Source: UBA2137 sp963740205 (GTDB lineage Bacteria > Pseudomonadota > Alphaproteobacteria > Micavibrionales > Micavibrionaceae). Taken from it: 64,000 nt of DNA. This document shows positions 36,101-44,320 of this stretch, in pieces. How positions within the stretch are numbered: position 1 is the stretch's first letter; each line of letters begins with the position of its first letter. The position numbers and the translations under genes were made by a program. The notes beneath the pieces are model-generated. The model had not been told where the DNA came from. It worked only from the letters and a program-made list of their open reading frames with translations, and ran no database searches. The stretch spans positions 1-64,000 of the forward strand of contig CAVUDD010000005.1 of assembly GCA_963740205.1 (NCBI GenBank), read 5' to 3'.

Positions 36101-39100
36101 ATTCGTGTCATTTACAGCCACTGGACCATCATCACGTACACCAATTGTAATTGTACCCATCGCCATGTCACCATCAGCATCTGTTGCTGTGTAACCAAAG
36201 CGAAGGTTCAAATTATCATTAGGATTATTTGTGTTCGCATGATCCAATTGGTCAAGAAGATTGAATGTATACGTACCATCTGAGTTAATACGAAGCGTAA
36301 AGACGTCACGTCCACCAGCTGTACCAACATAGGTGTTACCATTCAAAGTTACCGTAACAGCTTCACCACAAGATGTAAGCGTACCACCAGCAACAGAACC
36401 TGTTGTTGAGAATGAGTCCGCACCCTTTGGTGTGATCGTTCCTGGACCGTCAGTACCAAAATCAACATCGATTGTACCAGATGTAGTCAAAGTGCCGCTT
36501 TCATCGACTGAATTCACTTCATTCGTTACTATTGGCGTTACATCACCCTCAGTCACATTGATTTGTAAATTGGCTGTAGACATATCGCCATCGCCATCAC
36601 GCATCATGTAAGTGAAGTTATCAGTACCTGTTGCTGTAGATGTTCTTGTGTATGTATAGGAGCCATCAGCAGCAATTGTTAGGTTACCAAAGTTACCAGC
36701 GATAGTGGCAGTGCCAACAGCTGGAACATTTGTGTCAGAACCATTAAATGTCACCTTGATAACTGCAGGGCTCTCATCGTCAACGCCGATATCATCGTTC
36801 GTCAGAACATTACCAATAGTTGTCGTGTCTGAGTCACCCAATGAACCAGAGTCATTGTTCGCAACAGGGCCGTCATCGTGGACATCGATCCCGATAAAGG
36901 CTGTATCAATATCACCATCATCATCGATCACGTTCACTTGGAACTTCAACCAGATAACATCATCTGGATTATTTGAGTCAGGATGGTCAATCTCTTCGTA
37001 CTGCGTATAAGTGTACTGGCCAGTCAAAGGATCAATGGTTAGATCAAAGATAAGAGCACCGTTAGCGTCACGACCTTCATAGCCATTTCCAACAACTGAA
37101 ACCGTTACAGGGGAACCGCCAGAAGAAATTGGCACATTTGGACCGCCTACTACATTCATAGCCATGAATGTACCTTCAGGAACAACCTCGCCCGCACCAT
37201 CTTCACCAAAGTCAAAGTTAAGAGTATCTGTTACAGAAATTGAAGTCACACCATCAAGATTAGTTTCATCAATTGGTGTAAATCTATCAAATACTTGAGG
37301 ACCATCATCCAATACGCGGATTGAGATAGTGCCCATTGCCATATCGCCGTCGGCGTCAGTCGCAGTTACACCAAACACCAAGCTAATAGCATCATTTGGA
37401 TTTGTTGTATCAGCGTGATCCAAAACATCTTTAGCTGTAAAGATATATGAACCGTTATTGTTGATTTGCAATGTGAACACTTCGCGTCCACCAGCTGTAC
37501 CAACATACGTATTGCCGTTAAGAGTCACAGTTACTGCATCACCGTGCGAAGTAAGTGTGCCGCCAGCAACAGATCCGTTTGCTACAAATGTTTCTGCACC
37601 CTTGGCAGTAATTGTACCTGGGCCATCACCAAAGAAATTAGCACTTATCACGCCAGTAACAACTTCATCAGCACCGTCATAATTTGTCTCATCAACCTGA
37701 TTTTGAGCATTTACGATAACTGGGTTATCGTCGTTCTCAGCAACCGTCACAGTCAATGTAGCTGTGTCTGTATCACCGTCTTTATCAGTATAAGTATAAG
37801 TAAATATGTCCTGACCAGCTTGATCCGATGTTCTTGTATAAGAATAAGCACCGTCCGAAGATATAGTTAGGGTACCAAAGTTACCATTTATGATAGCTAC
37901 AGAAGCAGCAGTAGAAGTTGCAGCAACTGGCACAGGATAATCAACACCGTTAAAACGCACATTTGTAACTGTTGCAGGATCATCAAAGCCTGCATCATCG
38001 TTGTTTGTGACATTACCAAAAACAACAGTGTCCGTATCTGCAAGTGAGTTTGTATCATTATCTGCTATTGGGCCATCATCAGCAACGCGAATTGTGATAA
38101 CTGACATGGACATATCACCATCAGCATCTGTTGCTGTATAGCCAAAGTTCAAGTTGATAACGTCGTTTGGATTAGAGCCATCGGCGTGATCAAGTTGATC
38201 AATTAGCGTGAACTTGTACGTTCCATCTGTATTAATGACCAATGTAAACACATCACGTCCACCAGCTGTACCAGTGTAAGTATTCCCTGAAAGAGAAACT
38301 GTTACAGGTTCCCCGCATGACGTTAAGGATCCACCGTTTGAACCAGTTGTAGAGAATGAGTCCGCACCTTTTGGTGTGATTGTGCCAGGACCATCATTGC
38401 CAAAATCAACTTCAATTGTGCCAGTGACCATCAATGGACCACTTTCATCAATGTCGTTAACTTCAATAGAAACGACTGGAACAACATCACCGGGCTCAAG
38501 AGTCACAGTCAATACCGCTGTGTCTGTGTCGCCGTCTTTATCAGTCAATGTGTAAGTAAATATGTCCTGACCAGCTTGATCCGATGTTCTTGTGTACGAA
38601 TAAGCGCCATCAGATGAGATTGTTAAAACGCCAAAGTTACCTTGTATCATTGCCACAGAAGCAGCAGTAGAAGTTGCAGCTACTGGCACAGGATAATCAA
38701 CACCGTTGAAGCGTACATTTGTAACTGTTGCAGGATCATCGAACCCTGCATCATCGTTGTTTTGAACATTTCCGAAAACAACAGTGTCCGTATCACCCAA
38801 TGCGTTAGAATCGTCATTAGCAATCGGAGCATCATCACGCACACGAATTGTGATTGTCGACATTGACATGTCACCATCTGAATCTGTAGCAACATAACCA
38901 AAGTTCAAGTTAATAATCTCATTTGGGTTTGTCGTATCAGAGTGATCTAATTGATCAAGAAGGTTGAACGTATAAGTCCCATCTGTGTTTATAACCAGTG
39001 TAAATACATCACGTCCACCAGCTGTACCAGTGTAAGTATTCCCAGAAAGAGAAACCGTTACAGGCTCTCCACATGACGTAAGAGACCCGCCTGTGTTACC

Positions 39101-41368
39101 ACCAACAGTAAAAGTATCTGCTCCTTTTGGTGTAATTGTACCTGGGCCATCGTTACCGAAATCGACATCAATAGTGCCACTCACAGTCAAAGGACCGCTT
39201 TCATCAACCACATTAACTTCAGTAGAAACGATTGGAACAACATCACCAGGCTCAAGAGTTACATCCAAATTGGCTGTATCTGTATCACCATCATTATCAG
39301 TTAGAGTATATGTGAACTGGTCAGTTCCTGCAGCTGTTCCTGCACGTGTATATGTGTATGAACCGTCAGCTGCAATTGTCAATGTACCAAAGTTACCAAC
39401 GATTGTTGCCGTACCCGAAGAAGGTACCGCTGTATTAACACCATTAAAGTTTACATTTGTAACTGTGGCATCTTCATCAAAACCATCAGTGTCGTTGTTT
39501 TGAACATTACCTGTTGCTGTAAGATCTGTATCACTCAAGGATGCTGTATCATTAACAGCTACCGGACCATCATCTTTTACACAAATTGTGATTGTACCTG
39601 TTTCACTATCTCCCTCAGAGTCAGTAGCAACAACACCAAAGACAAGATTAATAACATCATCCGGATTTGTTGCGTCAGCGTGATCAAGTTGATCAAGTTG
39701 AGTAAATGTATATGTGCCATCATTGTTGATAACCAACGTAAACACATCGCGTCCGCCAGCAGTACCAGTAAAGGTATTACCTGCAACAGCAACTGAAACC
39801 GCATCACCTTTTGATGAAAGAGCACCTATCAATGAACCGTTTGCAGAAAATGTGGTCGCATTACCCGCAGTTATTGTTCCCGGAGCATCCGTACCAAAAT
39901 TAACACTGATTGAATCGTTAACAATTAACGCACCGCTTTCGTCAACCTCAGCCTTATCATTTATGATGATAGGGTTGTCATCAGGCTTAACCTGAAGCTC
40001 AAGCGTGTCAACATTTTGCGCTGTGTTATCAGAGAAATCCAGCTCTCTATCTGATACTGGGTCTTCTGTTGAAAATACTGTTACTGTTAGGTTAAACGTA
40101 CCTGTGGCTGAGCCATCAGCAGCAGTCGCAGTCAAACCAGTTAGGTCGGCAAGAGAAAGCTCCCAAGTTCCAGGAGAAACCTCTGTACCATTGTTAAGAG
40201 ATACCCCTGTTGGCACACCCTCAATGCGAACAAGAGAAATACGCTCGGAACCGTCAGTATCCGTTGTCGCAACATCAATATTTAGAGCGACAGCTTGACC
40301 TTCTTCTACACACGCAGCTTCAACTTCGATTGTTGGGATATCAGCCACAGCATCAGTAAGGATATTATATGTTCCTGTGCTAATTTCCGTTCCGTCAGGA
40401 CCTCTTTCTGTAACACGAACAAATAGACCGTTTTGGTCAATATCCGTGTCCAGCTCTGTCATAAGCTTTGGACCGCCTGTAAAGTCAGCACCAGGTGCAG
40501 TTGTAATTGTCCAATAGCCTGTTACAGGATCAATTGCTCCACCATTAAGGTCGGCAACAGTCCAGTTTGCAGGAATTTCAATTTCGATTGTGTTTGTCGC
40601 CGTCGCGCCACCATTATTTGTAACATCGATAACAACTTGAACCATGCCGTCTTCTTTAACAACAACACTAGGTACCTGAAAATCAGGAGGTGTCGGAGCA
40701 ACAGGAGCGGGCGCAGGAGTCGAAGCCAAGAAAAGTGTTTCCTCAGGCTCAGGAAGCCCAAACTCAAGTGCTGTTTCACCGATAGGTCCAATAGCTGGAA
40801 CACCATCAAGGGGAGACGCATCTACTGTTGACTGAAAACCATAACCACGACCAGAGGCGACGTCACCAATACCAGCTTCAGGCTCAAGGTTAGCAAATTG
40901 CTCTGCTGAAGGCTCACCAGCGGCAGGCTCAATATTAATGACATCTTGAATTTCGGCAGCAGCTTCTTCGACTGCATCTTCTTGAACTGTTTCCTCAACA
41001 ACTTCTAAATTTGTTTGGGCAGGCTCTTCCTCACCAGCGGCAGGCTCAACTTCAACAACCTCGAGTTGTTGCTCACCTGACAACATGGCATACATTTCTT
41101 CGGGGTAGATAATGCTGTTATCTGAAAGCTGGATGATTGTGTCACGCCCACAACTTTCAGCAGAGAATGCAAGCTCTTCGAAGTTCTGGATGACAACCTT
41201 TGAACCGTTAACAAGTGAAATTTCAACAGATCCGTCTGCCATTAGACGAGGGCTTGAAACCATAGAGTCACTTGGAAAAGACAAGGTGTTGACCTGACCA
41301 GGCTTAAGCATGATCGTCTCAGTTGTTCCAGCTTCTGGTAATTCGATATTGCAAACATCTTTAGGCAT
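33194..41368 (-). CDS. giant type I-secreted RTX repeat adhesin (LapA-like)
   Basis: 2,724 residues. Residues ~1-105 form a compact N-terminal domain; no signal peptide. A Glu/Ala/Pro-rich linker (~105-175) carries two PAAG motifs (109-112 and 148-151), the di-alanine type cut by LapG proteases. Unique beta-rich domains span ~230-465. Residues ~470-2300 alternate eight copies of a DUF5801-like domain (GPGTITPKGAD ... TAGGRDVFTL) and about seven VCBS/cadherin-like domains (DGSYTYTRTS ... TDKDGDTDT), rich in calcium-type DxDGD loops. A ~165-residue non-repeat domain (~2330-2495) interrupts the last repeat. RTX nonapeptides (~2538-2605) and a type I secretion signal end the protein. Confidence 0.92.
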   Translation of the reverse strand: MPKDVCNIELPEAGTTETIMLKPGQVNTLSFPSDSMVSSPRLMADGSVEISLVNGSKVVIQNFEELAFSAESCGRDTIIQLSDNSIIYPEEMYAMLSGEQQLEVVEVEPAAGEEEPAQTNLEVVEETVQEDAVEEAAAEIQDVINIEPAAGEPSAEQFANLEPEAGIGDVASGRGYGFQSTVDASPLDGVPAIGPIGETALEFGLPEPEETLFLASTPAPAPVAPTPPDFQVPSVVVKEDGMVQVVIDVTNNGGATATNTIEIEIPANWTVADLNGGAIDPVTGYWTITTAPGADFTGGPKLMTELDTDIDQNGLFVRVTERGPDGTEISTGTYNILTDAVADIPTIEVEAACVEEGQAVALNIDVATTDTDGSERISLVRIEGVPTGVSLNNGTEVSPGTWELSLADLTGLTATAADGSATGTFNLTVTVFSTEDPVSDRELDFSDNTAQNVDTLELQVKPDDNPIIINDKAEVDESGALIVNDSISVNFGTDAPGTITAGNATTFSANGSLIGALSSKGDAVSVAVAGNTFTGTAGGRDVFTLVINNDGTYTFTQLDQLDHADATNPDDVINLVFGVVATDSEGDSETGTITICVKDDGPVAVNDTASLSDTDLTATGNVQNNDTDGFDEDATVTNVNFNGVNTAVPSSGTATIVGNFGTLTIAADGSYTYTRAGTAAGTDQFTYTLTDNDGDTDTANLDVTLEPGDVVPIVSTEVNVVDESGPLTVSGTIDVDFGNDGPGTITPKGADTFTVGGNTGGSLTSCGEPVTVSLSGNTYTGTAGGRDVFTLVINTDGTYTFNLLDQLDHSDTTNPNEIINLNFGYVATDSDGDMSMSTITIRVRDDAPIANDDSNALGDTDTVVFGNVQNNDDAGFDDPATVTNVRFNGVDYPVPVAATSTAASVAMIQGNFGVLTISSDGAYSYTRTSDQAGQDIFTYTLTDKDGDTDTAVLTVTLEPGDVVPVVSIEVNDIDESGPLMVTGTIEVDFGNDGPGTITPKGADSFSTTGSNGGSLTSCGEPVTVSLSGNTYTGTAGGRDVFTLVINTDGTYKFTLIDQLDHADGSNPNDVINLNFGYTATDADGDMSMSVITIRVADDGPIADNDTNSLADTDTVVFGNVTNNDDAGFDDPATVTNVRFNGVDYPVPVAATSTAASVAIINGNFGTLTISSDGAYSYTRTSDQAGQDIFTYTYTDKDGDTDTATLTVTVAENDDNPVIVNAQNQVDETNYDGADEVVTGVISANFFGDGPGTITAKGAETFVANGSVAGGTLTSHGDAVTVTLNGNTYVGTAGGREVFTLQINNNGSYIFTAKDVLDHADTTNPNDAISLVFGVTATDADGDMAMGTISIRVLDDGPQVFDRFTPIDETNLDGVTSISVTDTLNFDFGEDGAGEVVPEGTFMAMNVVGGPNVPISSGGSPVTVSVVGNGYEGRDANGALIFDLTIDPLTGQYTYTQYEEIDHPDSNNPDDVIWLKFQVNVIDDDGDIDTAFIGIDVHDDGPVANNDSGSLGDSDTTTIGNVLTNDDIGVDDESPAVIKVTFNGSDTNVPAVGTATIAGNFGNLTIAADGSYTYTRTSTATGTDNFTYMMRDGDGDMSTANLQINVTEGDVTPIVTNEVNSVDESGTLTTSGTIDVDFGTDGPGTITPKGADSFSTTGSVAGGTLTSCGEAVTVTLNGNTYVGTAGGRDVFTLRINSDGTYTFNLLDQLDHANTNNPNDNLNLRFGYTATDADGDMAMGTITIGVRDDGPVAVNDTNSLSDTGTQATGNVVSNDDGGFDDVATVRDITAINGDALRFEFVPDGGSVSVQGRYGTLTIASDGSYTYNRVSDSAGQETFRYTLTDKDGDSDTATLTITLQPGDVTPIVTTETNEVDETGNLMTTGTIDVDFGNDGPGTITPKGANTFTATGNTGGSLTSCGDAVTVTLSGNTYIGRAGGRDVFTLQINTDGTYKFNLLDQLDHSNTSNANEIINLNFGYVATDADGDMSMSTITIRVRDDAPIANDDSDSLGDTGTIATGNVTNNDDEGFDEAATVTQINFNGSSVNVPASGTATIVGNFGNLTIAADGSYTYSRTSDNQGQDVFTYTLTDKDGDSDTANLTVTLANIQDDTPIITNATNMVDETDYNGNDITVTGSVTANFFGDGPGTITAKGASSFLATGATGGTLTSLGQAVVVSLVGSTYIGTAGGREVFTLTINNNGTYSFTAKDVLDHSNPNNPNEIINLRFGVTATDNDGDMAMGTITIQVKDDAPIAFDEVVTKVGEELRADGNVLANDVLSEDAPNTVTSVEFGGQSHVVAQTGVTTIDGQYGTLQIEANGDYTYTLDADLLSLEFNPTKSDFDSMPMQLTKDNITVKVLPPAYTGQEQGKLIFYDKGFGVWGNGQPATVDRVNGGEVLEFSFNNQPVQTVNLSLEHFQSYGSNASLDILITTTGGGTLYLEHVLVDGTGFQEDVGIILDASDFGGGYITKIEIASLYHVGNSGWFDFVVKDVEAFLDISNVMDEFEYTVTDSDGDSDTATLAFMGENGHLTIVGENCEETIHGTGGDDVIAGLSGDDVIYAGAGDDVVYGGLDEDTIYGGAGNDILLGGGGTDKIYGGDGDDIINGGATMFKESYNNVDGGPNELWGGGGADTFLFERNDPGVDIIHDFSTTEGDIIDLADFLQGYDAQTEAIENFVFQRQEGNNTVISVDVTGSGNVAGAEDVVVLENVTGRSLSEILAQAQETIV
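34990..39960 (-). repeat. tandem ~756-bp coding repeats inside the adhesin gene
   Basis: Two-domain modules of about 252 residues repeat six to seven times. The clearest near-identical copies lie around 37,860-38,060 and 38,620-38,810. There the shared string AGAAGCAGCAGTAGAAGTTG recurs exactly 756 bases apart (37,901 and 38,657). Copies in the middle are most alike and those at the ends diverge, the usual mark of unequal exchange. Assemblies may collapse or expand this region. Confidence 0.85.
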
Positions 41369-41495
41369 GGTAATTCCCCTTATTCTGCCTGTGTAAAAAT
41401 AAACACGTTAAATTTATAACCTTCAAATCCTTATAAATGCACTTCTATATATACGAAGTCATAATTTCATTCAAATTTTATTCGATTAGAGCGAG

Positions 41496-41524
41496 AAACT
41501 ACATGAGTTTTCGTTATATGTCAA
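41496..41524 (-). promoter_or_regulatory. probable sigma-70 promoter of the adhesin gene
   Basis: On the minus strand a perfect TTGACA (41524-41519), a 17-base spacer and TAGTTT (41501-41496) precede the adhesin ATG by about 130 bases. The ribosome site is AAGGGGAAT just before the ATG. The leader of roughly 120 bases is AT-rich with no recognisable riboswitch; I looked for a c-di-GMP (GEMM) core and saw none. Confidence 0.5.
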
Positions 41525-42005
41525 ACTTTATGTTAAACAAATTTTAATTTCTCGTTAACTTTTCTGGTTCTTAACTTTAATCTGCGTGTAACAAGTTAGA
41601 TTAGTATCTTATATTAAGCAGTCAAAATCCCCCAATAACGTTGGCAAGACTTTGAAAAACATTAAAAAACCGTCAAATAAGTACTTTCGTTTTCTGCCTC
41701 CAGTATAAGAATCGTAGGGAAGGTATAATTTTTCACCTCCAGTTTTACAAATACACGTTACTATAACGTTAACAAAAGCCCCTATGAATCGGTTTAAAAA
41801 ATTTAAGCTACAAGGGTTGCTATAATTAAAATATTTAAATAGAACAGCTACTGAAGTAATAAGCGCCTTCTTCATAAAAAAAATTCATAAATTTTAGTCT
41901 GTGTACAAGCTGTGGATAAACTTTGAATAAGATTATTTTTTATAAGCAATTCGAATAATTTAATATATTTCAGTCACTTACGCACCGCGCATATGCAGCA
42001 TAAGT
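41525..42005. other. AT-rich intergenic stretch, no gene seen
   Basis: About 480 bases upstream of the adhesin promoter. One 88-codon frame exists on the minus strand but has no ribosome site and an unconvincing sequence. A single perfect DnaA-box match (TGTGGATAA, 41911-41919) is present; one box does not make an origin. Otherwise nothing recognisable. Confidence 0.6.
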
Positions 42006-42640
42006 TTTTTTAAGAAATCTTAAAAAATGACTCGACAGTCAAAAAAATTTGAGACAATGTTGGGGTGTCTTCAAAGAGTTTATGTTCTTCACGGAACACA
42101 TTTATAAAATAGCTTCACCGTTAATTTATAAGTGCTTTGAGAGGATTTGGAAAGCTTAGTCACTTTCCGGGTTTTGCAGATAAACATCTTTTACCTCGTG
42201 TATTAAATGTCCTGTAAAGCTCAAGAGAGCAGATAGCTTAAATACAGGATTTGAAGTAAAGACTCGTCGTCGCTGACGTAAAAAAGTTAGTGGTGCTTCA
42301 AATAAAACTGACTTAGGCACTGACCTGTTTTCGAAATGGCCCTTGAAAATGCATAATCAAAGGTTGAGTGGTTGATCGCCACGATAAATAAAGCGATGTC
42401 CTCACAGACATCACCAAGAATTGGATTGGAAGACACGCGATCTTTTCAATCCAAAACTTCGGATCAAAAAGATTGACACCTGGAATATAACTGGCCTTCG
42501 CGGTCAACATCTATAAAAACTACGGTTTTCTTATATGGGTTATGTTTACAGGATCAAGCTTCCCAGAACAGCCTCGATATGGCTAATCGATTAGATACTT
42601 GTATTTAATTTGATTATGTTCATATCGAGGTTTTCTGTTT
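42006..42640 (+). ncRNA. candidate structured non-coding RNA region
   Basis: About 630 bases without a credible ORF carry an unusual run of inverted repeats: a 10-bp near-contiguous dyad at 42006-42027; GGAAAG/CTTTCC at 42149-42168; TCCTGTA-AAGCT/AGCTT-TACAGGA at 42210-42249; GATGTC/GACATC at 42395-42412; a 13-bp stem with one bulge at 42421-42454 (loop CACGCGA); and a 10-bp stem at 42572-42630 followed on the plus strand by TTTTCTGTTT. The last could be a terminator, which favours plus-strand transcription. No RNase P, tmRNA, SRP or 6S signature is visible. Strand and limits are guesses; AT-rich DNA gives many short stems by chance. Confidence 0.25.
42572..42630. repeat. 10-bp inverted repeat with an internal 12-bp palindrome
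   Basis: CCTCGATATG (42572-42581) and CATATCGAGG (42621-42630) are exact reverse complements 39 bases apart. Just inside the left arm lies the perfect palindrome CTAATCGATTAG (42583-42594). A T-rich tract follows on the plus strand. It could be a terminator stem with a long loop or a recombinase/regulator site; it does not match the dif consensus. Confidence 0.6.
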
Positions 42641-42659
42641 CTAAGCCTATTTGCTCAGC

Positions 42660-42686
42660 AAAAAGCCGCCAAAAAGACGGCTTTTT
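42660..42686 (-). terminator. rho-independent terminator after mlaC (bidirectional)
   Basis: AAAAAGCCG ... CGGCTTTTT forms a 9-bp stem with flanking A- and T-runs, so it works both ways. It starts 22 bases beyond the mlaC stop on the minus strand. Confidence 0.9.
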
Positions 42687-42708
42687 CAATTCTTACATAA
42701 ACCTGTTA

Positions 42709-43356
42709 TTACTTTCTAAGGTGCTCCAGTAGAGCTTCGACATCTCCACCACCACGCTGAATAACTGAGGCAAAATCCGAACGTTGTGTAACACTCATGC
42801 TTACGCCGGAGACAACAACGTCTATAACCTTCATAGAGCCGCCTTTTTGGCGCACTCTCCACGATACTTTTACTGGGTCTCCACCATTGGGATTTTCAAT
42901 GGCTGATTCTACAAAAGCCTCGCCTTTAGCACCTTCTCGTGCACCAGTAACTTTCACTACCTCGCCCTGATAATCAGAAAAACGCTTTGAATAAGACCTT
43001 ACAACCATATCATTGAATAATTTCAAATATTCTGATTGCTGTGCAGGAGTCATTTGTTTCCAGTAACGCCCAATTGTAAATTTTCCAATTGCATCAAGAT
43101 CAAAGTTTTTATTTAACAACTTACGAAAAGCTTCTGTTTTCTGTGCCTGAGTAAGACTTTTATCTGATAAAAACGCCAAGCCTGTTTGCGTCATATTTTC
43201 GACAAAACCACGCGCATCATCTGCAGTCGAGATATTAATAAGATCGTATGTGGTCTCCGAATTCATGGATGGTGATGAAATAGGGCCGGCGAACGCATTT
43301 TGTCCAAACAAAAACGCAGTCACTGCCATAGAAATCAATAGAGGTGTTTTTTTCAT
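42709..43356 (-). CDS. mlaC: MlaC-like phospholipid-binding periplasmic protein
   Basis: 215 residues with a signal peptide (~1-23, NAFA-GP). The MlaC/Tgt2 fold is indicated by RKLLNKNFDLDAIGKFTIGRYWKQM and the later EVVKVTGAREG, SWRVRQKGGSMKVIDVVVSGVSM. It carries phospholipid between the MlaA-porin complex in the outer membrane and the inner-membrane MlaFEDB complex. The inner-membrane genes are not in this window. It is separated from mlaA by a terminator, so it probably has its own promoter or depends on read-through. It has independent terminators on both sides. Confidence 0.88.
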   Translation of the reverse strand: MKKTPLLISMAVTAFLFGQNAFAGPISSPSMNSETTYDLINISTADDARGFVENMTQTGLAFLSDKSLTQAQKTEAFRKLLNKNFDLDAIGKFTIGRYWKQMTPAQQSEYLKLFNDMVVRSYSKRFSDYQGEVVKVTGAREGAKGEAFVESAIENPNGGDPVKVSWRVRQKGGSMKVIDVVVSGVSMSVTQRSDFASVIQRGGGDVEALLEHLRK

Positions 43357-43398
43357 TTTTTCCTACCTTTTAAATTTATACGTTTTCTAAAATAAAAA

Positions 43399-43426
43399 CC
43401 TTCCTTTATCAAGTTATAAAGGAAGG
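43399..43426 (-). terminator. rho-independent terminator between mlaA and mlaC
   Basis: CCTTCCTTTAT (43399-43409) pairs perfectly with ATAAAGGAAGG (43416-43426) over a 6-base loop. On the minus strand it is followed by TTTTTATTTT. It lies about 30 bases after the mlaA stop and 40 before the mlaC start, uncoupling two genes of one pathway. Confidence 0.85.
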
Positions 43427-43457
43427 CTTTGAAACTCTTTCATCTATATAGAGTGAC

Positions 43458-44204
43458 TTAGTATTCAGAGAAGTCCGCTCCACCTGCTAAATCAGGATTT
43501 TCGTCACGTACCAAAGCGGCACGTCTTTGACCATATACACTGCGCAGTGTTGCGTAGTAATCAATTGAATTGGCACGAAGATCATCAACTAAATCGAGAA
43601 CCTCCTCACGTGCATCCACTAAAGTTACTAAAGCACGCGCATAATACCATTCCTCATTTTCCGTTTCAAACAACCACAAACGAACGGGATCAACATAGGC
43701 ATCTAATGCGCGGCCTGAAAAATCACGAACAGAACTTGGCCCTACGATAGGCAACATCAGATATGGACCATGTCCAACACCCCATGTCGCAAGCGTTTGT
43801 CCAAAATCTTCTTGTTCATATGGAATGTTCTCAGCACCAGCGACATCAAAAATACCGCCAACACCAACAAGCGTGTTCACAACTGCGCGGACAACAACAT
43901 TTCCTGCACCGTCTAAATCACCTTGCAACAATTCATTCATCAAAAGTGTTGGAGAAGACAGATTTCTTAGAAAGTTTCTAACGCCTGATCTAGCAGGCGA
44001 AGGTACTAAATAGCGATATCCTCTTGCTGTCGGCTCTAAAACGGCCTTATCGACCACTTCATTAAATTTAAAGATACCGCGATTAACACCCTCAATAGGA
44101 TCGGAAATTTCAGATGACGTTTGAGCCTGCGCAGTTGAAACAACAACAAGCGACAACATCAAAACTGTAAAACCACCTAAAATACCTTTTGTCAAAACCC
44201 TCAT
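43458..44204 (-). CDS. mlaA: MlaA (VacJ) family protein
   Basis: 248 residues. The VacJ core is clear: PIEGVNRGIFKFNEVVDKAVL, ARGYRYLVP, GVRNFLRNLSSP, EDFGQTLATWGVGHGPYLMLP and a DPVRLW loop. The N-terminus is a signal peptide ending AQAQ with no lipobox cysteine, unlike the lipoprotein of E. coli, so it is probably anchored only through its donut-shaped helices. It removes phospholipids from the outer leaflet of the outer membrane. It begins 117 bases downstream of lptG; whether it shares that transcript is unclear. Confidence 0.92.
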   Translation of the reverse strand: MRVLTKGILGGFTVLMLSLVVVSTAQAQTSSEISDPIEGVNRGIFKFNEVVDKAVLEPTARGYRYLVPSPARSGVRNFLRNLSSPTLLMNELLQGDLDGAGNVVVRAVVNTLVGVGGIFDVAGAENIPYEQEDFGQTLATWGVGHGPYLMLPIVGPSSVRDFSGRALDAYVDPVRLWLFETENEEWYYARALVTLVDAREEVLDLVDDLRANSIDYYATLRSVYGQRRAALVRDENPDLAGGADFSEY

Positions 44205-44320
44205 ATCAACACCCCTAAAATTCCTATTATTTTACAAGAAAAAAATTAATAAATTATTCTGAATATGAGTAAAAATGTTTTTTGATACAAAATCAATTGT
44301 TCATGTTGCAAAAATACACT

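Noticed and set aside
37466..37870. Long plus-strand frames opposite the adhesin gene
   Set aside because: They are shadows of the repetitive codon pattern of the adhesin on the other strand, with low-complexity products and no ribosome sites.
34990..39960. Repeat array as CRISPR or insertion elements
   Set aside because: The repeats are long, in frame, and encode VCBS/DUF5801-like domains of one protein.
41441..41459. loxP-like dyad ACTTC ... GAAGT
   Set aside because: Only 5-bp arms match and the spacer differs; no recombinase gene is near. Coincidence in AT-rich DNA.
41609..41875. 88-codon minus-strand frame starting MKKALITSVAVLF
   Set aside because: The start looks signal-peptide-like, but an all-T tract precedes it with no ribosome site, and the rest has no plausible protein character.
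41911..41919. DnaA box TGTGGATAA as a replication origin mark
   Set aside because: Only one perfect box was seen. An origin would need a cluster plus a typical gene neighbourhood, neither of which is present.
42313..42510. 65-codon minus-strand frame
   Set aside because: It lies across several inverted repeats, lacks a ribosome site and resembles no protein; better explained as part of the non-coding region.
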